Source of the DNA: Costus lasius
Taxonomy: Eukaryota; Streptophyta; Magnoliopsida; Zingiberales; Costaceae
Direction: 5' to 3'
Assembly (NCBI GenBank): GCA_027563935.2
Contig: CM050449.1
Coordinates: 43,932,507 to 43,996,506, forward strand
DNA: 64,000 nucleotides
Made by a program: the position numbers and the translations under genes. Positions within the stretch are counted from its first letter, which is position 1, and the number at the start of each line of letters is the position of its first letter. The notes below the pieces were generated by a model. It ran no database searches. It was not told the DNA's origin and saw nothing but the letters and a program-made list of their open reading frames with translations. This document shows, piece by piece, positions 22,579 through 32,504 of the stretch.

Positions 22579-24157
22579 CTACGTAGGTAGGTTGGTTCTT
22601 AGTGCCGTAGTCTACGGCTTTTACACGATGTGCAAAAAACCAGAGAGGGTCTTGAGATGAGGGAAGTTAAAATGCCCAAAAAATCTAGCAAGAAAGCACG
22701 AAGAAACCAGTGACGAACTCGTTTATGGGCAACACAAAATGCAAGAGAAAACCACAGCACTTAGAACTATGAAATTTATGAACTAACCTCTTGGCAAATT
22801 TTAAGCACAGCACGTATTTGGGGACGGTAGTTTCGCCGGGCTCAGCTCCGATTTACGGATACTCATGGGTGAAGGAGAAACGAAGGCAAGACTTATGGAA
22901 AAACACACTAGAACTTTCAAAAACAGGCGAACCTGACCCACCAGAGGCAGTGGGGTTTACTTCTCTTAAGGCTAGAAATGAACTTCTGAGTTAGGGCACT
23001 GACCATGACTCGTACAAACTCTAAAATCGAAGCACTAACTTCGACTCCTACAAGCTAGAGGCACTCTGCTCACTAGGAGAACTCTACCTCTACTCGAGAA
23101 CTGAAGATAGGACTAGCCCATCCTCCTCTTTTATAAAATAAGAGGGGAGGGAACAAGACAAAAGAGAAATCCTACCAACTACCAACTCTTGCAGCCCCAA
23201 AAGTGGTCAAGCTACAGCTACAAGACAAGAGAAAACAAACTCCTACCAACTAAAGTGAAGCTTCTACACATGTCCTTTTGATCCTCGCACGGGGGTGGTT
23301 GCAATGGCCGTTAGACAAGTTCGGAGCACGCTGTGACAAAGCAGTAGAATTTTGAAATCGTGGGCTGGTTCATAACGGTCGAGGCTTGCTCTTGGGCCAT
23401 GCTGTTGAGATGGTTGTGGTACCTATCTTGGGCCGGGACTTCGGTGGGTTGAGTTGTGAGGCCCATGGGCTGGAGAACCTCGATGTTGACCGAGAGGGGG
23501 CTGATGACCCCCATGTAGCGATCCGGTGGTTGGCTTGAGTGTTGGGACCGCCGAATTGTCACCTTGTTGGGCTCCATTGTATCCTCCTTGGATGGATGAA
23601 TATTCTATGGAGGGTTGTGCACGTCGAAACGGGGTCGCCGGGTTGAAATGGTGTCTTTAGGGGTAATCAAAGCCTGGCCGTGATGCTGTTCATGGCTGTG
23701 ATTAGGTGGTTCTAGAATCTGTCGAGGTGTTCAGGGCCTGTCCGTGATGATACTCACGGCCGTGATCAGGTACTCTGGAGTTCATGGCCTGGCCATGATG
23801 TTGTTCACAGCCATGACCGTGTTCGCATCTGGAATCACCGATTTTTTTTCATTTTTTGTTGAGGTGATTACGACCTGCCCGTGATCATATTCACGGCCGT
23901 GATCAGGGCCGTCAGATTTCACCACGTTGTTCACGGCCTGCCCATGACGGTCGTCATGCCCATGCTTATGTCTGCTGGAATTCATCAAGCTTGTCACGGC
24001 TTGGCCTTCCTGGCCGTGATGGGGGGCACGCCTGTGCTGGGGTCTGCTGGAGCCCATCACGCCCATGATGGTGGGCACGGCTTGCCCGTGATCGTCTCGC
24101 AGGGAAGATTTTGGGGGTGCCTTTGAATCCAAATTTTCCCCCTCTTTGGTGCTATCT
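22579..24157. other. Unclassified region, possibly an old LTR
   Basis: No identifiable gene was found. On the minus strand TATTTTATAAAAGAGGAGG (about 23143-23125) looks like a TATA box with a purine-rich start region, and the right half holds an array of palindromes (23655-24105). These features would fit an LTR in minus orientation, but no second copy and no clear ends are present. The minus ORF at 23782-24225 is generated by the repeat. Confidence 0.4.
23655..24105. repeat. CACGGCCGTGATC-type palindromic array
   Basis: The phrase 'tcacggccgtgatcagg' recurs exactly twice (about 23750 and 23890). It also recurs as decayed versions ('gcctggccgtgatgctgttc', 'ggcctgcccatgacggtcg', 'ggcttgcccgtgatcgtc') at intervals of about 50-100 bp. 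Each unit pairs a right half GGCC(T)GxCCGTGAT with a left half TTCACGGCCGTGA. Confidence 0.75.
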
Positions 24158-26109
24158 TGATGGGGGCAGGAACCATAGGCCACGAAGATACAGATGGAGT
24201 CTACAAGTACCCTATCTAAAGACATGGAGGCTTAACGAATAAGCTAGCATGCACACTCATAAAGCTAGCTCAAAATAATGGGAAGAACTACTTCAACCTC
24301 CTTAAGAGATGCTCAAGAAACTTCAAGCTCAATTACCAAGAAGAAGATGACGCCTGCTCAACAAATTATACAAATCGGCCAATCACTTCAAATCAAGCCA
24401 ATCAAGGGATCTTATGAAGCTAACGTTCATGTGAAGATAAGGAAATGTCAAGGTCACCTTGCGATTATTCTCAGCCAGCCAATTGCATATTCCATCAAGT
24501 GCTAGCCAAGCGCATCTTCATCGCTGCAAATGAGGAACCCTCAACGTCTCCACCTTATCTTAATCTTCAACATCTACACTACAAAGAAAATCTCCAACGG
24601 GTCTCTGCTGCTCAAGATGGAAACGACAACGTTCACTTGCAATGTCTCTCCCAAGCTTCTTCATATATGTATCGCTCGCATCTTTGTAATAGACACAAAA
24701 TTTGTTGAATGAATGAAATAGTTTTTCTTCCGATGGAATCGGATGTCTCCTATCCTCTTCCACTCTGAGGTGCTTGTGTCACCTAGCTTTCCACTCTGCT
24801 CCTCTTCTTCCCTAATTGTCCTACTCCGTTGCAATCATCTGCACGTTTCAGCCATCTTCCAGATTTCTGAAACTTTGTGAGTTCGCCACCGACGATCCTC
24901 CAGATGAATCCTCTAGTTGGATCCTGGATCCTCACGATACTTCGGCCATCACTCCTCCTCCCCAAGACTAAACTCCAGCCGCCGGCATCTGCCCATCCAC
25001 CTCACTGATGGCCGGAATCGAAACTCCGACGCCATCCCCTGTTTTCGCCATGCTCACGCCCTAGATCCGCCTTCCTACGCCGTTCTCCTCTGGCCGGCCA
25101 TCATTCAACCTCAAACTTCAGCCACAACCTCTCTTCCATCACACGAGCCTCTAGTTGAAATAGGTTTTGAGTTCTTCCACCATCGGACGAACGGCGAGCA
25201 ACTCTGTCCATCCGCGCAACTTCCCCTGTCTTCACAACCTTGCAGTTGCCCATAACAGCATCGTTCGCCTCCGATCAGCCACCGTCCACCCCCTATCTCC
25301 GGCCACAGCTCCATCACGATCACATGGATCTCCAGTTGTAGTAGAATCGGCATCCGTGTACAACCGGATGAATGCCGACGATCCTTGCATCTCTACGCAG
25401 CTTCCCTGTTTCAAGATCTCTTTCCTGTCGTGTTCAGTTTTGCTCAAATTCTAATCTGACTAAGCCACTTTTCGCAGGTATCTTAAGTAATCGATGCATC
25501 ACAAGTCTTGAACGTTGGCAAGAATTGGAAGCCCTCATCTTGCTCTACTAGATAGATGAGTTGATCGAACTGCAGCGACAATAGATCAACCTCAAAAACA
25601 TAAGAACTTTTCTTATCTGAATAACTTCTGCAATGTTTTTTATGTACTAATCTGAGTATTACTTTCGTTGCAGGTATTTTAAGAAGTCGGGCAAACAAAT
25701 CTCTTTATCTTATGCACTGATAGAAAGACCAAACATTGTTAGATCTTCCAGACCAGCTGGGTCGAATCCAGATTAAACAAATCAGTCTACTTGACACCTC
25801 AACTTTTGGAGAATGATACATCTCTGCAGTTGTTTTATTTATCTAATCTGATTAGTCATATTGTTGCGAATGCTCTGCAATCCTGGAACACCCTGACTCT
25901 ATTTTTCTTATAGATCTGGAAAGAACTTCTTTCAATCTACTATTTGGCATAATCGGTTTTCATTTTGGATCATTGGATCCTATCCTATGGCATAGCATCT
26001 TTTCATAAATGATTATTTTTACTGCTGTGGAATTCTGGCTGCTTACTATATTTTAGGTTTTAATTACTTTTTTTCTAGTTTGCTCATCACGTGTCTCCAC
26101 CCCACATCA
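24158..26109 (+). repeat. Element F 5' LTR
   Basis: It starts TGATGGGGGCAGGAACC and ends CACCCCACATCA, about 1.95 kb. It matches the solo LTR at 55609-57561 along its length by eye, and its end matches the reverse complement of 63244 onward. A short palindrome TCCGATGGAATCGGA lies at 24729-24743. Confidence 0.9.
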
Positions 26110-26112
26110 GTT

Positions 26113-26125
26113 TGGTATCAGAGCA
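26113..26125 (+). promoter_or_regulatory. PBS of element F (initiator tRNA-Met)
   Basis: TGGTATCAGAGCA, 3 nt after the LTR end, is complementary to the 3' end of plant initiator tRNA-Met. Confidence 0.9.
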
Positions 26126-27133
26126 GTTAAGTGGTCAACTCTTGTCTGTCCACATCGATCCTCTACCTTGCTCTTTGTTTTAAAGTTTCTATATTTCTGA
26201 TTTTCTGATCTTTGAACTTAATATTCTGATATAGAATATTAAGATTGTTGAAACTTGTTGAATGGTTGGAACAACAAAGTTAATTGCTGCACCATCCATG
26301 ACTGAATTTACAAGTAAAATCTGAACTTCTGTGCTTGATGCTTTAGTGAAACTTTTCTGATTTTAACAGTGCAGAACTTCATTATTGTGCCAATTCAAAC
26401 ATGGCCACAAATGATGAAAGTTTGCCAAATTCAGTTCAGGACAGCAAACTTAATTGCTGCACCTAACTGCATTTGCAACCAAAATTCTGCAAACCATATT
26501 CTACAAGCAATCTGATTTTGATCACCTTGACATTCTCATTGATTTTCAGCCACTCCAACAACACAGATCCTTGTAAACCTCAGTTTAGGACAACAAACCA
26601 AATTGCTGCATCTTCCCTCACTGACTTTGCAGAGTTTCTCATCAATGCAACTACTGCAGTAGTTTGCTCAAGTTCTGATCATCCTTTCTATAATCTGCAC
26701 AAAACTGCGTATGAACTTCTGAATTTTCAGCACCAATAGATTTTGAACATTTCAGCCTTCTTGCTGCACTCGACCTGCATCAAATTGCAGCCACTAACTA
26801 AAATTAGTTTTCAAGATAGTTTTCAAGACATACATGTGCTGCAGTTTTTCTTGAAATTGCGTCTGAGTTACTGCTTTCTACATGCTGAATTCTGTTCTAA
26901 GTGTGCTCAACTAAAATCTGGTTTTTCTGCCTTCGGAAATTGAAATTTTTTTGGCTTGCTCTCTGCACATGAACTCAATCAAACTGCAGTTGACACAACA
27001 TCAACTTATTTGAACTTTCAGCCATTAAACATGCTGTGGTTTGTCGCCATTGATTTTGATTTAGTGCTGAGTTTTTGCCTGTAATCCTACACTGTAATAG
27101 TCAATTTTTAGCTTATCAAGTTTTTTTATCATC
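26126..27133 (+). other. Element F leader
   Basis: About 1 kb without credible coding content. The phrases 'ttgctgca', 'actgcag' and 'ttcagcc' are frequent. The leader of element C (40502-41390) has a similar vocabulary, which suggests but does not prove a common origin. Confidence 0.5.
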
Positions 27134-27991
27134 ATGCGTCGTTTTAAATCAACTGATTCAATTTTTCATTGGAAACCTTACAAAAGACCCACCCTTAGAC
27201 CAGATAGCTTTACTACCTTTGTTTGGTGTAATAAACATAAGGGTAGAGCCGTGTTAGATCATCAAGTTAGTTTTAATGCCATATCTGCTAGGGTTATTGA
27301 TAAATTTGGTCTCGGCTTAGAAAAACACAGCTACCCGTATGCTATAACGTGGGATAACCCTTGGTATCAGACCACCTTAGTTGACTTTCAATGCCTCATC
27401 CCTATTCAACTAGATGGTATAAAATTTAACATTTGGTGTGATGTTCTCAGCTTAGAAGGTTTTGATATCTTGCTAGGTAATGAATTCCTTCGTAGTGTTC
27501 AAGCCTATCATTATAGGGAACCTTTGTCCTATAGTATCACCTTTAGAGGGTTACAACACATCATCTATCCTAGGAGTCTAGAGGCACCACAAGTTAACAT
27601 CGATGCCTGTTTTGATAAGATCAGAAAACAACTTGAGAATATTAGTCAAAACCTAGAAAGACTTAGAGACCAGTCCCTACAACAAGGGTCCAATCAAACC
27701 ATAGATCCTAAATTATCATTGCAATCACATCAGGACATACCTTTAGAAGAATCTAGATCCAACACTAGGGAACCCTTAGTTGACTTGTCTGAGAGTCAAC
27801 CCATCCCTAAGTCATCTGTAGAAACTCCACTAGAAATGACACAACTTATGGTTGGACCTATCACCATGAAAGACATGCCTAAGAATCAACTTGAGCATGA
27901 AACCATAGAACTCACCCAACCACATGTTGAGTCTAAGATCAGCCTCAATCCATTAGTTGACTTGAACCTAAAGACATTAGGCTGGACTTAA
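27134..27991 (+). CDS. Retropepsin-like ORF of element F with lost active site
   Basis: This 285-residue ORF has a region (about residues 35-150) that aligns by eye with the protease of element C: ARVIDKFGLGLEKH with TVTKFGLNLENH, and FNIWCDVLSLEGFDILLG with GKIWCDVTHMDVADVLLG. Where C has the catalytic VVDSGSSLNVI, F has VLDHQVSFNAI, so the Asp is kept but the Ser-Gly is gone and cleavage is unlikely. A short amphipathic, probably coiled-coil segment follows (IRKQLENISQNLERLRDQS), then an acidic tail. There is no gag before it. The ATG at 27134 is the first in frame. Beyond 27991 another frame stays open to about 28090, so the end may be a frameshift. A structural or dominant role is possible but is inference. 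Confidence 0.6.
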   Translation: MRRFKSTDSIFHWKPYKRPTLRPDSFTTFVWCNKHKGRAVLDHQVSFNAISARVIDKFGLGLEKHSYPYAITWDNPWYQTTLVDFQCLIPIQLDGIKFNIWCDVLSLEGFDILLGNEFLRSVQAYHYREPLSYSITFRGLQHIIYPRSLEAPQVNIDACFDKIRKQLENISQNLERLRDQSLQQGSNQTIDPKLSLQSHQDIPLEESRSNTREPLVDLSESQPIPKSSVETPLEMTQLMVGPITMKDMPKNQLEHETIELTQPHVESKISLNPLVDLNLKTLGWT

Positions 27992-28047
27992 ACATAGAGG
28001 ATACAAAAGAACCACATGAACCCTTAGAACAAATGTCTCTCGGAACT

Positions 28048-28096
28048 CAACCCTTAATGGCCTATGAAACAAGTTTTCCACAACCCTTAATGGCCT
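28048..28096. repeat. 16-bp direct repeat at the F/C junction
   Basis: CAACCCTTAATGGCCT occurs at 28048-28063 and again at 28081-28096. The element F frame repeats the residues QPLMA accordingly. The right copy is where element C sequence begins on the other strand. Confidence 0.8.
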
Positions 28097-29055
28097 GTGT
28101 CTTATCCCTACCATGATTACCTGCCGGCCACCCTCCATGTATCTCCCAAGCTAATAACTCACGTAAGGAGGTTCTGGGTATGCACAATCTGTTCCCCTTA
28201 AAGAGATAACCATCCTTGATAAAAAATTCATGGTGAGTATTAGTATTGACTTCCAATTCCTTGTAAACTTGACTAAAATAAGGACAAGTAGGGTATTCAT
28301 CTTTTAACCTCTCAAACCCATTAACAGTCACTCGCAAGGTATTCAATAATAGGGTCCTCCTACTTAGGGCATTAGCTACCTTGTTTTGGGTACCAGCCTT
28401 ATGTTTCAACACAAAGGTATATTGCTGCAAGAATTCAACCCACTTGGCATGCCTTGGGTTTAATTTGGTTTGGCTATTGAGGTACACAAGGGCTTGGTGA
28501 TCACTATTCAGAATGAACTCCTTATGAATTAGATAATGCCTCCAATGTTTTAATGATTGAATCACAGCGTAAAATTCTTTGTCATATGCTGAATATCTTT
28601 GCCTCACTTCATTTAATTTCTCACTAAAAAACGTTATGGGATGACCTTCTTGACTCAAGGTACCTCCTATCCCAACCCCAGAGGCATCACAATCAACCAC
28701 AAAAACTTTACTAAAATCAGGCAATCTTAAGATAGGAGCAGTAGTAATTTTAGATTTTAAAATTAGGAAAGCCTTTTCAGCCATGGGGGTCCACTCAAAA
28801 TTTTTCTTTTGTAAATAATTTGTGATAGGTGCAACAATGGTACTAAACCCCTGACTAAAACGTCTATAGAAAGTGGCTAAACCATGGAAACTCCTAATCT
28901 CAGTGATGGAAGTGGGTGTAGGCCAATCTACTACGGCTTGAATCTTAGTAGGGTCAGCCTTAAGCCCGGTATCAGATACAATAAAGCCAAGAAACTCTAC
29001 CTCCTGGGCCATGAACACACATTTCTTTAAGTTAAGGAACAATTTCTCTTGTTTC
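28097..29055 (-). pseudogene. Element C RT C-terminus, RNase H and integrase start
   Basis: On the minus strand the frame continues the RT broken at 38056. It starts LKKCVFMAQEVEFLGFIVS, with the thumb region and SITEIRSFHGLATFYRRF. It runs into an RNase H whose first Asp lies in FVVDCDASGVGIGGTL and whose later motifs are KEFYAVIQSLKHWRHYL and LNSDHQALVYL. It ends at an integrase zinc-finger beginning (HGGWPAGNHGRDKT), where the element is cut by the F junction. The methionine at 29042 is not a true start. Confidence 0.9.
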
Positions 29056-30681
29056 TGTTAGGGTATGCCCTTAACGCCAATGTTTGAGGCTTTGGGTTAT
29101 TTTCAGTATCATGTATAAACAACATAAAGGCAATTGTTGTTATTCAGATTGTTACATTATCTGCTGTTGTATATATAACTTCTGAGTAATGTCTCAATGA
29201 TGGTCAGCTTAGCTGACATTCAGTATTGTCCTTAGTCGAGATATCTCGGTGAACATGAGACAGCCTTGGTATGATTGAGACTAATATGTGTTCTAATCTT
29301 ATAGGATGCTTCGAGCATGGAATAAGATTTAGACACATAGGTGCATTGGATGTACTGGACTGACCCTACTTAGGATATTCAATTGTTTGTCACAATGTGA
29401 ATAATCCTTGTATGCAAGCAAGTGGCATATTCCCTCTGACTTGAGATCACTTGTGTTTCTAAGTGATGATTGGCATTATCTTGAGATAGTTCAATATCAT
29501 TTGAAATATAATGGTTAAGGATTATCTTGGATAGTGGGCATGAGTCATGTTAGGGTACTTGTGATAGATAAAGGATTGCCTCTCCTAGTTGGGGTGTGAT
29601 GTTCTAATGGGGCCCCCTGGATGAAATGGTTGAGAATGTGTATGGCCATACCCAGACGACTATGTTCGTCTGACCTAACCATTTTCATCATGTTGGAATC
29701 ACAGGCTTGACACGCTTGTCCAATGAGAACATCCAGTGGCAAAGGGAAACATGTATGCCAAGTGAATTAGATTCACTCTTGTGCTATGGTTTGGGAGTAG
29801 TCTTGGAAGACTTTTTCCTTCATATCGGGAGACAGTGATGTGTTGCTAGATACCCCTCTCTGGTCGTGATAACGTAAGTTATCGTTACCGACATTGAAGG
29901 AAACCCTTAGGGTCGCACAATTTGGTGATATGGCTTACTTATGTCAGATCGTGTGGACTAGAATTATTCTAGTTCATTTTAAAGGAATTTAAGCTCTGAT
30001 TAAAAGTGAGATCTAGTCTAATCATGTTTGAATGATTAGGACATGTGATCGGTAAGCTTTCATCGGAGAATTGATGCTTGATCGTAAAGATCAGGGGTTC
30101 AATGTGATGTGTGGTTAGATCTTCTAAGAAGATTATAACCAGGGCTGGTTTGATTTGGTGCTTAAACCAAATTAAGATTGAACCGGTTCACTTGTGAACG
30201 CATGGTTCAATTTAAGAGGAGTTAGTGATCGCTTAAAGAGAGTTATGGAGGTAGTTACATTTTCGGTTCTTACCATATGTGGTGGCCGAATTTTCCCTTT
30301 GTGCGCACCCCACGATTTTCGCTTCTTGCTCTCGCTTTTCTCCTCTCTTCGTTCTCGTGTGTGAACCATCTTCACGCAAGGAAGAGAAATTCAACTAGCC
30401 AAGGGCGCACATCATCCTTTGAAGAAACGATCAGGACTCCTTGGTGTCTTTGCTAGCACAAGGAACACAAAGGAAGAAAGTCTTTCTCATCTTGTGTGTG
30501 ACTTCTTTGGAGAAGAGGCGCTCGCCCCTTACAACTTCCAAGCCGCCTCTTACATCATGGTAATGGTAATACTCTAACTTGCTCTATACAAGGTTGATCA
30601 TGTGCTCATGTCATGCGATTGTTTAGAATCCTATTCTTCATGCGGCTTGTTGTAGTCGATTGCATACTAGAATATCTTTCA
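29056..30681 (+). repeat. Copia A 5' LTR
   Basis: It starts TGTTAGGGTATGCCCTTAA and ends AGAATATCTTTCA, 1626 bp, nearly identical to 36433-38055. The antisense ORFs inside (29545-29742, 30172-30375) recur in all LTRs of the family and are not protein-coding by any recognisable sign. Confidence 0.95.
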
Positions 30682-30682
30682 G

Positions 30683-30695
30683 TGGTATCAGAGCC
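30683..30695 (+). promoter_or_regulatory. PBS of copia A (initiator tRNA-Met)
   Basis: TGGTATCAGAGCC, one base after the LTR end. Confidence 0.92.
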
Positions 30696-32504
30696 AGGTT
30701 ATTTGACTTGATGCATATGATTGCCTTCTTGTGATCCATGCTTAAGTTATTGGGTAGATCTTGTTTATGTTCACATGCGACTACATGATGCACATGTTTA
30801 CATACTTGCTTGCGCATGTGATGTTAGATGAATCTTAACATACATAATTTGCGCGTATGTTGTTTTTCAAGCAAAATTATCTTCATGCGCGACTCCACTA
30901 GATCTATTAGTGCGCCTACTTCTAACACTTAGATGGGCTAACAGTTTTGAAGTCGTTAGTCAAGTATGGACCCAACAGCCTAATCGGACTATCTGACAGC
31001 CTGGATGGGTGGCTGATAGCACCTGTGCGCAAACTGTACAGGTGGCTATAAGCCGACTGCAGAAGGGCGTGTAGCGATGTCTGTTCGAGGAGCCTAGTGA
31101 ACGATCATGATTATGGCCCGGGGTCACACCCGCTTGCCTGAGATCATGTGGGACGTTCAGCTCTTAAGGCATGCATAGTCGACCATTGGGTCGACGCAAG
31201 TCAGTTATGACTGGGTGCGTGCAAGGGTAGTGGGTCTGACTTGGTCTGACGAGTGGATATCTGTTAATGGACCGTTGTAAGGTAGTGGGGGCACATAAGG
31301 AAATAAAATTCATGCCATGGGCTTTTCTAAAATTTTATTTCTGTTTGGATCACATGTAGTACATGTTTAACATGTTGCATTGAGTATATTGAGTGTTTAT
31401 TTAATCTTATGTGGGTTGCCCTATTTTGTATGCTGTGCTGGGGCCTGCGAGCCTGGAAATTAATATATTTGATGTGATCTGCGAGTCACATTTGAAATTA
31501 TATCAATGTATAATTGACCTGCGAGTCAATCCATGTCTAGATAGTTTTTAAAATGTAATTTTGATCTGACATGAGAACACAACTCAAATGGCAGAAGCGT
31601 TTGCAGCTATTGGCGTCACTAGGTGGGAGGTCTAGAGTTCGACTCTAGAACAGGCGCATTCTATCTGGTGGGCGCATTTGAGCTGCAGATGGTGTTTGGG
31701 GCCGGGCTAGGCCCCATGAAGTACAAGGATGCCATAAAGAGCTCAAATGAAGATTTAAGTCAAACTAGGGTTTCACTTATATTTTTATGGGCGTTTACCA
31801 CATAAGATAATTGTGCTTTTTATTTACTGTTTTAAGTAATATTAGCACATGTATGTTTTATTCTTCTGCTATCACTATAGAATTTGCATGATAGTAAGAA
31901 GATAAAAGACCGATAAAATCCAACATCAATATCAAGCTTTCGATTGCCTTCTGACGCGAAACCTCACTGTTCTGACTATCGTTGGGGCCGTGTTGTACCC
32001 ACTCAGTGGGCACGCCCAGCTATCCTCAGACGGTGCGTGATTACACCTACATGCTACAGAGAAGGGATTTATCGCTTCTCGTTGCTCAGCATAGCACGTG
32101 GTGGTCCAGGAAGTAGGTCAGGTCAGCTTGACCATATAGGCTACATGTTGGGCATATGATAGCTATATGGAGGCAGCCATATGAGGAATCAGAGATTGTG
32201 TTGTACCAACTCAGTTGGCACAGTCTTCTGGATTGCCTAGATGAAGGGGAATCGCACGGGTTGGCTATTGGCATGGATTGCCTACCAGTGATTAGTGCTT
32301 GGGCTCTCTGTGCACCTTATCTCGCCTGAGCGGGACGCGGAGATCAAGTATGAAATCTGGATCCCATCTCACTAAAAGAGTTTGACTCTTTCGGGCTGTT
32401 TTATTGGATTTTCAGTCAGATAAAACAGTGAGAAGAGAATCACTCTTAAGTCCTGGAATGATTCTAACATGGATATTGACCTTGTTGTTCTTGCTATGTT
32501 GTAG
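30696..32504 (+). other. Copia A leader with possible intron end
   Basis: About 1.8 kb of untranslated leader, homologous to the leaders of D (57567-59293) and E (about 46722-47438). It contains a tRNA-like module at 31589-31648. It ends with a pyrimidine-rich stretch and TGTTGTAG, which resembles a 3' splice site just before the gag frame; the E leader has the same feature with TTTTTGTAG. Confidence 0.6.
31589..31648 (+). other. tRNA-like module in copia A leader
   Basis: An A-box-like TGGCAGAAGCG (31589-31599) is followed by a perfect T-arm at 31632-31648, with 5-bp stem CTAGA/TCTAG and 7-nt loop GTTCGAC containing the B-box core. It is conserved in element D on the other strand (58389-58448), where the A-box reads TGGCATAGGCG. 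Whether Pol III or a tRNA-processing enzyme acts on it is unknown. Confidence 0.6.

Larger units (their letters stand above)
24158..28063 (+). mobile_element. Element F: non-autonomous LTR element, 3' part missing
   Basis: It has a 5' LTR (24158-26109), a PBS for initiator tRNA-Met, a 1-kb leader and a single ORF (27134-27991). There is no gag, RT or integrase. To the right it ends at a junction with the oppositely oriented element C at a shared 'ccttaatggcct'. No 3' LTR is present in the window. LTRs of the same family occur as a solo copy (55609-57561) and at 63244-64000, so the family has been active more than once. Confidence 0.75.

Noticed and set aside
23655..24105. CRISPR array
   Set aside because: Repeats are degenerate, spacing is irregular, the context is a plant retrotransposon and no cas gene is present.
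23782..24225. His/Gly-rich repeat protein
   Set aside because: The repeat is a palindromic DNA array, with open frames on both strands arising from it.
27134..27991. Endogenous pararetrovirus protein
   Set aside because: The LTR, PBS and similarity to the gypsy protease of element C explain it; no movement or coat protein motif is seen.
29545..30375. Conserved antisense ORFs in copia A LTRs
   Set aside because: The same short peptides recur at 36922, 37549 and 51176, but only because the LTRs are near-identical; no start context or domain.
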